Assembly (NCBI GenBank): GCA_035463115.1
Contig: DATHTO010000162.1
Location: 1 to 17,862 of the forward strand
Origin: BPGL01 sp035463115
GTDB lineage: Bacteria > Actinomycetota > UBA4738 > HRBIN12
DNA: 17,862 nt
Reading direction: 5' to 3'
Within the stretch, counting starts at the first letter, position 1; each line of letters opens with the position of its first letter. The notes under the pieces are model-generated. The model saw only the letters and a program-made list of their open reading frames with translations, searched no databases and had not been told where the DNA came from. Positions 1-6,370 of this stretch are shown here, one piece after another. A program made the translations under genes and the position numbers.

Positions 1-264
1 GAGGACACGGCCGGTGCGGTCGAGGACACGGCCGGTGCGGTCGAGGACACGGCCGGTGCGGTCGAAGACCCGGCCGGTGCGGTCGAAGACACGGCCGAGG
101 ACACGGTCGGTGCGCTGGACGACACCGCGGGTTCGGCCGAGGACGCGGTCGGTGCCGTCGAAGACACGGTCGGTGCGCTGGACGACACCGCGGGTTCGGC
201 CGAGGACACCGCCGGCGCGGTCGAGGACACGGCCGAGGACACGGTCGGGGCCATCGGAGACGGT
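1..264 (+). repeat. 21-bp tandem coding repeat (minisatellite)
   Basis: Three identical 21-base copies of gaggacacggccggtgcggt + c lie at 1-21, 22-42 and 43-63. A near-identical copy with two changes is at 64-84, and more divergent derivatives continue to about 264. Each copy encodes seven residues, so gain or loss of a copy keeps the reading frame. The array probably extends left of the window. Confidence 0.9.
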
Positions 265-1674
265 GTGAGCGGCACTGGCCTGGCGGCGATCGAGACGATC
301 GAAGACATCGCGGACGCGATCCAAGCCGCGGCGGGTGATCTCGAAGACACAGCCGTTGGTGTCGAGGACGCCGTGGCGGACCCGGTGGGTCCGGTCGAGC
401 AGACGGTCGGTGCGTTGGACGACACCGCGGGTTCAGCCGAGGACACCGCCGGTCTCGTCGACGACCCGGTCGAAGACACGGTCGGGGTCGTCGGAAACCT
501 GGTCGGTGCCGTCGAAGACACGGTCGGTGCCGTCGAAGACACAGTCGGTGCCGTCGGAAACCTAGTCGGTGTCGTCGAAGACACGGGCGGTGCGATCGAA
601 GGCGGTCTGAGCGGCACTGGCCTCGTGGCGATCGAAGACATCGCGGACGCGATCCAAGCCGCGGCGGGTGATCTCGAAGACACAGCCGTCGTTGTCGAGG
701 ACGCCGTGGAGGACACGGTGGATCCGGTCGAGCAAACGGTCGGTGCGCTGGACGACACCGCGGGTTCAGCCGAGGAAACCGCCGGTGTCGTCGACGACAC
801 GGTCGGGGCCCTCGAGGACACGGTCGCTGCCGTTGAAGACACGGTCGCTGCCGTCGGCACTGCTCTCGAGACGATCCACATCAGCGCGGGCGCGATCGAA
901 GGCATCACGGAGGATGTCGAAGACACAGCCGTTGGTGTCGAGGACGCCGTGGAGGACACGGTGGGTGAGGTCAAGGACGCGACCGGTACGCTCCCTGACA
1001 CCGTGAGCTCGGCCGAGGACCCCGCCGGCGGGGCAGAGGACGCAGCAACTGACGCGCGTCCGGGGGTCGTCGTTACCGTCCAGCAGATGCCCGAGTCCCT
1101 CGAGAGTCCCGCCTTCGTCGTTCAGCCCATCGAGGCGTTCGTCAACGCCGTCGAGTCACCGGCAGTCACAGGGGCCGACTCCGGCGGGACCGAGCAGCAG
1201 TACATCGACCCGGTCCGTGCAACGGCGACCCCCCCGGACACCGGACTCACCGAAACGACACTGGAGAGTCTCCTCCGCACCGACGAGGTGGGTTCGGTCG
1301 GCGACATACGCCGCGGCGGACGTGGGACCTCGGGCTCGAACGACGGCGAACTCCGCCGCAGCCGACCGGTGCTCGGTCCTGGAGTCCGGGTTCGAGCGAC
1401 ATCGGCGATCGCGGCGGTTTGTTCGTGGACGGCCGACGGGTGTACCGGCGCGGCACCAGGTTTGCCTTCGACGTCCCTTGTGGAATCCGTGCTGTCGGAT
1501 ATCCGGGATCTGGCCGTGACCGGGTTCGAGCTGCTACGGACGATATGGGGTGCGCTAGCCATGGGCGCGCTCGGCGTCGCGGCCGCGGCCGCAGGGCGGA
1601 GACGCTCTCGCCGGGTCTCATCCCCACCGCACGACATGGTCGTCGGCGCCGGAGGGCTCGTAGGGACGGACTAG
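1..1674 (+). CDS. Acidic heptad-repeat surface protein with C-terminal LAXTG sorting signal (5' partial)
   Basis: Frame 1 is open from the first base, so the start lies left of the window; the GTG at 265 is only an internal codon. Roughly the first 350 residues are built from a 7-residue unit close to VEDTVGA, rich in Asp, Glu, Val, Ala and Gly, with longer duplicated modules that each begin near SGTGL and end near GAIEG. A less repetitive region with two Cys (within VCSWTADGC) follows. The C-terminus reads LAVTG (bases 1510-1524), then a hydrophobic stretch (IWGALAMGALGVAAAAAG), then RRRSRR. That matches the LAXTG signal used by class E sortases in actinomycetes, so I infer export and covalent wall attachment. 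The basic tail is followed by about 19 further residues, longer than usual. Two other frames are also stop-free over the repeats but encode only Arg/Thr/Ser-rich shadows. Function is unknown; adhesin, spacer or stalk are guesses. Confidence 0.8.
   Translation, partial: EDTAGAVEDTAGAVEDTAGAVEDPAGAVEDTAEDTVGALDDTAGSAEDAVGAVEDTVGALDDTAGSAEDTAGAVEDTAEDTVGAIGDGVSGTGLAAIETIEDIADAIQAAAGDLEDTAVGVEDAVADPVGPVEQTVGALDDTAGSAEDTAGLVDDPVEDTVGVVGNLVGAVEDTVGAVEDTVGAVGNLVGVVEDTGGAIEGGLSGTGLVAIEDIADAIQAAAGDLEDTAVVVEDAVEDTVDPVEQTVGALDDTAGSAEETAGVVDDTVGALEDTVAAVEDTVAAVGTALETIHISAGAIEGITEDVEDTAVGVEDAVEDTVGEVKDATGTLPDTVSSAEDPAGGAEDAATDARPGVVVTVQQMPESLESPAFVVQPIEAFVNAVESPAVTGADSGGTEQQYIDPVRATATPPDTGLTETTLESLLRTDEVGSVGDIRRGGRGTSGSNDGELRRSRPVLGPGVRVRATSAIAAVCSWTADGCTGAAPGLPSTSLVESVLSDIRDLAVTGFELLRTIWGALAMGALGVAAAAAGRRRSRRVSSPPHDMVVGAGGLVGTD
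265..975 (+). repeat. Long in-frame module duplication, about 333-342 bp, plus a partial third copy
   Basis: A module starting at 265 (encoding SGTGLAAIE...) recurs at 607 (SGTGLVAIE...). The second copy lacks nine bases near its start, so the offset falls from 342 to 333 bases. The stretch encoding DLEDTAV-VEDAV (about 336 and 669) recurs a third time at about 916-965, 243 bases after the second. Near-identity at the DNA level, including synonymous sites, suggests recent unequal exchange. Confidence 0.8.
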
Positions 1675-1690
1675 GCGGGGACGGTCACTC

Positions 1691-2374
1691 GTGGCCAGGA
1701 GCGGAACGAAGCCGATCCTCGGATCGCACGTCGCACGTAATGGCGTGGCGATCACCGTGACCGTGGTTAGCAGCGTGATCGGCGCTGCACTCGTGGCGGT
1801 CCTGGTCAACGTCTTGAACCGCCCTACCGGGGTCGTTCGTGGCACCGAGAGTCACTCGGTGAGCCGACAAGCCGATGCATACAGTCAGCCGGAGAGCGGG
1901 AGCGCCGGCAGGTCTCGCACGCGCGGCACGATATCCACGGGCTCGGATCTCCGCGTCTACGCGAATGAGCGCGGGGGATACGCGTTCGCCTATCCGGCAC
2001 ATTGGGCGCCCACTACGCTCGGCAGAGATGCGGAACTCCGGGACCCAGCCGGCGCCGTTACCGTCTCCTTCAGCGTGGCACCTGCCGGCGAACTCAGTGA
2101 CGCAGCGACCACCGTCGCGGAGCGATACTCCACCGACCTTCTGATCGTGTCGTCGCACGCGGAGACGTCTCCGGAGGGCCTACCCGCGTGGGTGATCGCC
2201 GGCATCGAACAAGACGCGACCTCGCGTGTGGACCGGGTGCTCTCGATCGCCATCGACGGGGACCGGGAGAACCATGCGATCACCGTCCGGTTTGGTCCCG
2301 GTCGAACCGTTCTCGCCCTGCTGCCCGATATCCGCCGAGTGATCTCGTCGTACCGTGTCGGAGACGTGAACTAG
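1691..2374 (+). CDS. Membrane-anchored PsbP-like (Mog1/PsbP fold) protein
   Basis: The 227-residue product starts at a GTG only 16 bases after the preceding stop, so it is probably co-transcribed with the repeat surface protein. Residues 19-43 form one hydrophobic segment (signal anchor), followed by a polar linker rich in Ser, Gly and Arg to about residue 85. The remainder, opening with YANERGGYAFAYPAHW, has the hallmark of PsbP-like domains (aromatic-Gly-aromatic-x-aromatic-x-Tyr-Pro-x-x-Trp) and ends in ISSYRV, the usual last helix and strand. I infer an extracytoplasmic, membrane-tethered protein of unknown ligand. No strong ribosome site precedes the GTG (GGGGA lies about 11 bases upstream), so the exact start is uncertain. 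Confidence 0.72.
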   Translation: MARSGTKPILGSHVARNGVAITVTVVSSVIGAALVAVLVNVLNRPTGVVRGTESHSVSRQADAYSQPESGSAGRSRTRGTISTGSDLRVYANERGGYAFAYPAHWAPTTLGRDAELRDPAGAVTVSFSVAPAGELSDAATTVAERYSTDLLIVSSHAETSPEGLPAWVIAGIEQDATSRVDRVLSIAIDGDRENHAITVRFGPGRTVLALLPDIRRVISSYRVGDVN

Positions 2375-2385
2375 GTACGTACCGC

Positions 2386-2406
2386 GGCTCCGCGGGCAGA
2401 GGAGCC
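2386..2406 (+). terminator. Candidate hairpin after the PsbP-like gene
   Basis: GGCTCC (2386-2391) and GGAGCC (2401-2406) pair around a nine-base loop, 11 bases after the stop codon at 2374. There is no T-tract, so this is only a weak candidate for intrinsic termination. An alternative fold pairs the two CCGCGG copies at 2382-2387 and 2390-2395. Confidence 0.3.
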
Positions 2407-2418
2407 CGGCCTCGTGTG

Positions 2419-2746
2419 TCAGACAGGCACGCCGCGGTCGCACGTCGCGAGGGTCGCGGTGCTGTGTCCCAGACACCTACTCACCTCGTGCAGGTTCCAA
2501 CCCGCGCTGAGGCATTCAGGGCGAACCCATGGCGAAGATCGTCCAGCCGCAGCCCTGGGAGCCCGGCCGGTCCACCGGACGAAGACACGACGCCGGAAGT
2601 TTGCCGGGCGCACCGACCCACCCTGATCGGCCGTGAAGATCAGCGCATCGGCAGGGCGACCGGTTACCACCCGCGCGAGCGGCTCACAGAGCGAAGCGAC
2701 CACTGGAACGTGCGCGTTCGGGGCGAGGACTTCGAGCAGCAGAAAG
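2419..2746 (-). pseudogene. Decayed tyrosine recombinase/phage integrase, C-terminal half only
   Basis: Reading away from the tRNA on the minus strand, the frame ending at 2419 gives ALIFTADQGGSVRPANFRRR, the usual segment before the catalytic box of actinobacterial integrases (the V/IFT-x-x-GG-x-x-x-x-x-N-FRRR pattern). The next conserved block, LRLDDLRHG (minus strand, around 2529-2552, with R and H of box II), appears only in a shifted frame. The original frame then resumes with EVSRCLGHSTATLA (the LGH box). At least two compensating frameshifts are therefore needed. The box II His is Asp, and the catalytic Tyr expected after the LGH block is absent (TCDRGVPV then stop). The N-terminal half is missing: the readable frame continues to the 3' end of tRNA-Thr, where it is cut off. 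I call it a non-functional remnant of an element integrated at this tRNA. Confidence 0.8.
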
Positions 2747-2819
2747 AGCCGGAGCGGGGAATCGAACCCCGGACCTCCTCCTTACCATGGAGGCGCTCTG
2801 CCGACTGAGCTACTCCGGC
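2747..2819 (-). tRNA. tRNA-Thr (anticodon GGU)
   Basis: The minus strand folds as a complete cloverleaf. The acceptor stem is GCCGGAG/CTCCGGC (2813-2819 with 2748-2754), the D arm GCTC...GAGC, and the anticodon stem CCTCC/GGAGG with loop ATGGTAA, giving anticodon GGT (bases 2784-2786). The T arm is CGGGG-TTCGATT-CCCCG. The discriminator base is U (2747). CCA is not encoded; the next bases are TCT. Its 3' end adjoins the integrase remnant. Confidence 0.96.
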
Positions 2820-2832
2820 CAACGGCCCGGTC

Positions 2833-2838
2833 AGTGTA
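2833..2838 (-). promoter_or_regulatory. Candidate -10 element for tRNA-Thr
   Basis: On the minus strand TACACT lies 13 bases before the tRNA 5' end, a spacing suited to a -10 box. No convincing -35 hexamer is seen 16-18 bases further upstream. The tRNA may also be read from the propeller gene that ends at 2863. Confidence 0.35.
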
Positions 2839-2862
2839 GCGACCGCCCGGCGGAGCACGCCG

Positions 2863-3750
2863 TCAGTCCCAGACGAGCCGCTCGTTGGAGGCGTTCCGGG
2901 TGAGGCGTCGCGCGCCGGTGCCGTCGGGACGGATCGAGAACAGCTCGAAGTCGTTCCCGTCGCTCTGCTGATAGACGATCCGCCGGCCGTTCGAGAACCA
3001 CATCGGGAAGAGCTGATCGCCCGACGCCGTCACCTGCTCGGGGTTCGCGCCGTCGCCGTCCATCGTCCAGATCAAGCTCTGCATCCCGACGAGCCGCCGG
3101 CTGTGGAACACGATCCTCTCGCCGTCGGGTGACCAGTCGCCAAGCCCGTCGAGCCCCATCGAGCGCGTGAGGTTGCGACGACCCGTGCCGTCGGGACGGA
3201 TCGAGAAGATCTCGAGGTCCGTGCCGTCCTGCGCGCCGTACGCGATCCGCCGCCCGTCGGGCGACCACGTCGCGAGGAACACGGATCCGTTTTCCCGGGT
3301 GACGCGCCGGACGCGCGAGCCGTCGGCACGCATCGTGAACAGCTCGGAGGAGCCGCGTCGGTCGCTCACGAACGCCACCGAGCGGCCGTCGGGAGACCAC
3401 GTCGGCTGGGTGTCCGCGGCGTCGTCGCGCGTGAGCTTCCGCACCCGACCTCCATCGGGCGCCATCCGGAAGATCTCCCAGTCGCCGTCGCGATCGCTCG
3501 CGAACACGATCGCGCGTCCGTCGGGAGACCAGCGGGGATCGGCGTCGTGGCCACGGTCGCCCGGCGAGAGCTTCCGCACGCGCCGGCCGTCGGTGTCCAT
3601 CGCGAAGATCGCGGTCTTGCCGTTGGGCCGATCGCGCATGAACAGGATGCGGTTCGGCTGCCCTTCGAACGACCCGTGCGCGAGCGGCGCGCCGGCGACG
3701 AGCACCACGGCGGCGACGAGCGCCGTCGTCCATCGGCGGAACGTCCGCAT
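2863..3750 (-). CDS. Secreted TolB-like (PD40) six-bladed beta-propeller protein
   Basis: The ATG at 3750 is preceded by GGGAGGGAAGGAC, a good ribosome site. The frame stays open upstream, but a start there would bury the signal peptide. The 295-residue product opens with MRTFRRW and a hydrophobic core to AHGS (about residue 27), a Sec signal peptide. It continues as six repeats of about 44 residues with the PD40/TolB signature WSPDGR-x-I-x-F-x-S-D-x-x-G-x-x-x-[IL]-[FW]-x-M-x-x-DG. The first (RILFMRDRPNGKTAIFAMDTDG) and last (WFSNGRRIVYQQSDG) blades are the most divergent. Six blades fit a TolB-type propeller. TolB itself has an extra N-terminal domain and Pal partners, both absent here, so this is a stand-alone extracellular propeller, probably protein- or ligand-binding. 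It is divergent from the DUF192 lipoprotein. Confidence 0.85.
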   Translation of the reverse strand: MRTFRRWTTALVAAVVLVAGAPLAHGSFEGQPNRILFMRDRPNGKTAIFAMDTDGRRVRKLSPGDRGHDADPRWSPDGRAIVFASDRDGDWEIFRMAPDGGRVRKLTRDDAADTQPTWSPDGRSVAFVSDRRGSSELFTMRADGSRVRRVTRENGSVFLATWSPDGRRIAYGAQDGTDLEIFSIRPDGTGRRNLTRSMGLDGLGDWSPDGERIVFHSRRLVGMQSLIWTMDGDGANPEQVTASGDQLFPMWFSNGRRIVYQQSDGNDFELFSIRPDGTGARRLTRNASNERLVWD

Positions 3751-3825
3751 GTCCTTCCCTCCCGGTCGCTGCGTGCAGCGTAGGAGGAAACCGATCCCCA
3801 CGCGCCCGGCCAACCGTTGTGGGCC

Positions 3826-3853
3826 CTGACACCGTGAGGCCTGGCACCATAGA
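3826..3853 (+). promoter_or_regulatory. Candidate promoter for the DUF192 gene run, near-leaderless
   Basis: CTGACA (3826-3831, five of six to TTGACA), a 16-base spacer and CATAGA (3848-3853) stand directly before the ATG at 3859. The predicted transcript start falls about on the ATG, implying a leaderless mRNA, which is common in actinomycetes. The -10 match is poor at its last base, so confidence is limited. Confidence 0.35.
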
Positions 3854-3858
3854 GGCCG

Positions 3859-4356
3859 ATGCGACGTCCGGTGCTCCTGCTCGTCCTCGGGCTCACGCTG
3901 ACGGCCTGCCTCGACGACGATCCGACCGTCGAGGCACCGGCCTCTCCCACCGCGCCGTCCCGGCAGCCGGCGTCGGTCCTGTCGATCGGGACGGAGAGCG
4001 GCCAGCCCGCGACGCTGCACGTCGAGATCGCCGACGACGATGACGAGCGAGCGCGTGGCCTGATGGGGGTCGACGACCTCCCCGTCGACCAGGGCATGGC
4101 GTTCGTGTGGGACGAGCCCGTCGACGCCGCGTTCTGGATGAAGGACACGTTGATCCCGCTCTCGATCGCGTTCTGGGATACCGAGGGACGCGTGATCGCG
4201 ATCCTCGACATGGAGCCGTGCGCCGAGGACCCCTGTCGGACGTACGCTCCGGAAGAACCGTTCGTCGGTGCGGTCGAGGCGAACCTCGGATGGTTCGCCG
4301 ATCACGGCGTGCAGGTCGGCGACGCCGTCGAGCTCGAGGAGCGCGCGTATGTCTGA
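3859..4356 (+). CDS. DUF192 lipoprotein
   Basis: The 165-residue product has a short lipoprotein signal (MRRPVLLLVLGLTLTAC) with lipobox LTAC and lipidated Cys17, then a Pro/Ala/Ser-rich tether to about residue 40. Residues 48-162 form a DUF192 domain: RARGLMGVDDLPVDQGMAFV, FWMKDTLIPLSIAF and the late GVQVGDAV are the family's conserved blocks. The domain forms a small beta barrel of unknown biochemical role, often found as a secreted or anchored protein. An insert with two Cys (C121 and C126, EPCAEDPC) could form a disulfide outside the cell. Its stop overlaps the next start by eight bases, indicating translational coupling. Confidence 0.9.
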   Translation: MRRPVLLLVLGLTLTACLDDDPTVEAPASPTAPSRQPASVLSIGTESGQPATLHVEIADDDDERARGLMGVDDLPVDQGMAFVWDEPVDAAFWMKDTLIPLSIAFWDTEGRVIAILDMEPCAEDPCRTYAPEEPFVGAVEANLGWFADHGVQVGDAVELEERAYV

Positions 4357-4663
4357 TCTCGACTGCCTGCTCTGCAACGCGCAACGCGTGACCGACTGGC
4401 ACCTCGAGGACGAAGACTGCTGGGTCGCCGACTGCATGGTCTGCATGACGCCGATGGTGGTGTGGCGGACCCACGGTCTCCCCGAGCCCGAGATGGAAGC
4501 GGCGCTGCTCTCCCGGCTCGAGCGGATCGCCGCCGATCGGTACGGGGACGAGGGTTACTACATCGACCCCGAGCGGCGGAAGATCCCGGACCACTGGCAC
4601 GCGCACGCCCGGCCGAGCGGCGGCTTCTTCGATCCGCGCAGCCCGCTCTACGGTCGGTACTGA
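4349..4663 (+). CDS. Small CxxC-pair protein, possible zinc ribbon
   Basis: The ATG at 4349 lies inside the last codons of the DUF192 gene (eight-base overlap), with GAGGAGCGC just upstream as the ribosome site; a longer reading from 4268 would be antiparallel to nothing and would run through the lipoprotein domain. The 104-residue product has CLLC (6-9) and C24-x4-CMVC (29-32), a spacing suited to one tetracysteine zinc site with a spare Cys, followed by a helical stretch (EMEAALLSRLERIAADRYG). A His-rich DHWHAH motif lies at 81-86 and an aromatic tail ends in LYGRY. No signal peptide or membrane segment is visible, so it is probably cytosolic although coupled to a lipoprotein gene. I do not recognise the family; the Cys pairs and HxH motif suggest metal binding. 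Confidence 0.8.
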   Translation: MSDLDCLLCNAQRVTDWHLEDEDCWVADCMVCMTPMVVWRTHGLPEPEMEAALLSRLERIAADRYGDEGYYIDPERRKIPDHWHAHARPSGGFFDPRSPLYGRY

Positions 4664-4706
4664 GCCCCGTCGTTTCGAGCGGCGGTTGCGGGGTAAGTCG
4701 CGGCCC

Positions 4707-5216
4707 GTGGGAGCGGCACTGGACGTCGAGGCGCTGCGCGCGTACGTGGGGGACCATCTCGCCGGGTCGCGCGCCGGCACCGAGGTCGCGGAACGCTGCG
4801 CGGACGGTTCCGAGGGCGAGCTCGAGCGCTACCTCCGGGGATTCCTCGAGGAGCTCGCCGAAGAAGCCGCGACCCTGCGCACGACGCTCGACCGGCTCGA
4901 TACGTCACCGCCGCTGAGCCGGCAGGCGGTCACCAAGGCCGGCGCGGTCGTGAACGTCGTCCGCGAGATGCTGCCGGGCTCCTACGACGACCTCCACCGG
5001 CTCCGCGACCTCGAGGGGCTGTGCGTCGGGGTCTGGGGCAAGCGCTTGCTGTGGAGCACCCTGATCAAGGCCGCTGCTGCCGACGAACGTCTCGCCGACC
5101 TCCCCTACGACGAGCTCGCGGACCAGGCCGAGCGGCAGGAGCGCGAGCTGCTCGCGTGGCGCGATCGAGCCGCCGCCGGAGCCATCGGCATCGGGGTCAC
5201 CACCGCGGGCAGCTGA
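4707..5216 (+). CDS. Conserved helical hypothetical protein
   Basis: The GTG at 4707 gives 169 residues (MGAALDVEALRAYVGDHLAG...). A TTG at 4686 in the same frame is possible but would add seven residues outside the conserved-looking part. The product is almost all predicted helix, soluble and acidic. It contains DHLAGSRAGTEVAERC, an EEL-x-EEA-x-x-L-x-x-x-LDRL segment and LRDLEGLCVGVWGKRLLWSTL. I recall the pattern DHLAGS...LEGL-GV-GK--LW from unnamed actinobacterial proteins. The helical bundle with several Glu and a His recalls ferritin-like or YciE-like proteins, but no clear metal ExxH pairs are seen, so no function is assigned. It sits 43 bases after the CxxC gene on the same strand. Confidence 0.75.
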   Translation: MGAALDVEALRAYVGDHLAGSRAGTEVAERCADGSEGELERYLRGFLEELAEEAATLRTTLDRLDTSPPLSRQAVTKAGAVVNVVREMLPGSYDDLHRLRDLEGLCVGVWGKRLLWSTLIKAAAADERLADLPYDELADQAERQERELLAWRDRAAAGAIGIGVTTAGS

Positions 5217-5278
5217 CCCTTCCGGGACCCGCGTCCCGCCGGCTCGAGTTCCGCAGCCGGGATGCCGATACGGGAAGG

Positions 5279-6349
5279 ATGCGGAGGTCCTCGGCGCTGC
5301 TCGGCGTGCTGCTCGTCGCGACGAGCCTCTCCTTCGCAGCCCCCGCCTCCGCGGCCTTCGCCGCGATCGTGGAGCTCCCGCCCGGCCCGATCTACTCCCC
5401 GTTCGGAGGACCCGCGACCGTCGCCTTCACCTTCGACGGCGACGATCCCGCGACGATCTTCACGATCCGGCTCCGCCGGCCGGGCCACGGCGTCCTGAGG
5501 GAGAAGGACGTCCTGGTCGACCCGATCACGATGACCTCGCCCCATGACGTCCGGTTCGCCTGGCGCGACATGGCGGTCGACGCGCCGACCGATCTCGTGA
5601 TCGACGTTCGCCGGCCGAACGGCAACCTCGTCGCATCAAACACGTTCACGCTCAGACCGCCGCTCGTCTCCGACGTCTCAGCGGCGCCCGCGACCTTCTA
5701 TCCGGTGATCCAGGACGGCTACCGCGACACCACGCGGATCCGCTTCTCCCTCGCCGCGGACACGACCGAGACGTCGGTCACGGTCTCCGAACCGGGCGGC
5801 GACGGGCGATGCTGCGGCGCGCCGGTCCGGTCGGTCGACCTCGGTCCGCTCGAGAACGGTCGTCACACCTGGGTGTGGGACGGCCACGACGACGCCGCGG
5901 AGCTCGTGCCGATCGGTCGGTACTTCGTCCGCGTGCGGGCGACCGATGCCGACGCGGTCACGAAGACCACGAGAGCGATCCTGGTGGAACCGACGACCGG
6001 GACGATCCGGCTGACCGCGACGAAGCGGAAGGACGGGAGCGCGTACGCGAGGCTCGCCGACGAGCAGCCGAACGAGATCGGCGACTGCATCGTGACACGC
6101 GACACGGTCGCCGGGACGACGAGCGTGATCTGCGCGAACGCGTTGATCTCGGTCGTCTGGCGCTGGCATCTCGGCCCCGGCGAGCGGATCGAGTCGGTCT
6201 CGTTCGCGATCGACGAGGGCTATTACGGCTGCTACCGGAAGAAGCGCTTCACGAAGACCGAGGCGATCCTGCGCGTGATCTCGCCACCCATCACGACGTG
6301 CACGATCTCTGAGGTCCGCATCCGGTACAGCTATCCCGTCGCCGCGTAG
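5279..6349 (+). CDS. Secreted protein with FlgD-like Ig domain
   Basis: The ATG at 5279 gives a clean Sec signal peptide (MRRSSALLGVLLVATS... cleaved near PASA, residue 24 or 25); the upstream open frame would bury it. The GGGAAGG next to the ATG is unusually close, so an alternative start is possible. The 356-residue product has an N-terminal beta-rich domain (about 30-128). A second domain (about 140-238) contains TTRIRFSLAADTT and, after it, HTWVWDGHDDAAELVPIGRY followed by FVRVRATD, the signature of FlgD/CHU_C-type Ig-like domains. A C-terminal region (240-356) holds Cys270, 285, 318 and 341, which could form two disulfides. It has no anchor, so it is probably released or wall-associated. 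It is the last gene of the four-gene plus-strand run. Confidence 0.78.
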   Translation: MRRSSALLGVLLVATSLSFAAPASAAFAAIVELPPGPIYSPFGGPATVAFTFDGDDPATIFTIRLRRPGHGVLREKDVLVDPITMTSPHDVRFAWRDMAVDAPTDLVIDVRRPNGNLVASNTFTLRPPLVSDVSAAPATFYPVIQDGYRDTTRIRFSLAADTTETSVTVSEPGGDGRCCGAPVRSVDLGPLENGRHTWVWDGHDDAAELVPIGRYFVRVRATDADAVTKTTRAILVEPTTGTIRLTATKRKDGSAYARLADEQPNEIGDCIVTRDTVAGTTSVICANALISVVWRWHLGPGERIESVSFAIDEGYYGCYRKKRFTKTEAILRVISPPITTCTISEVRIRYSYPVAA

Positions 6350-6370
6350 CGCTCTCCGCGTCGGTGCTCG

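Noticed and set aside
1..264. CRISPR-like array
   Set aside because: The 21-base units are contiguous with no spacers and lie in a coding frame.
14..1006. Arg/Thr/Ser-rich open frames in frame 2 over the repeat region
   Set aside because: They are out-of-frame readings of the same GC-rich repeat; frame 1 is continuous, acidic and ends in a sorting signal.
2188..2808. Plus-strand ORF ending in ERGIEPRTSSLPWRRS
   Set aside because: That ending is the classic spurious peptide from the antisense of tRNA-Thr; the rest is antisense to the integrase remnant and overlaps the PsbP-like gene.
3751..4446. N-terminal extension of the TolB-like propeller to 4446
   Set aside because: It would run antisense through the DUF192 lipoprotein and bury a clear signal peptide and ribosome site at 3750.
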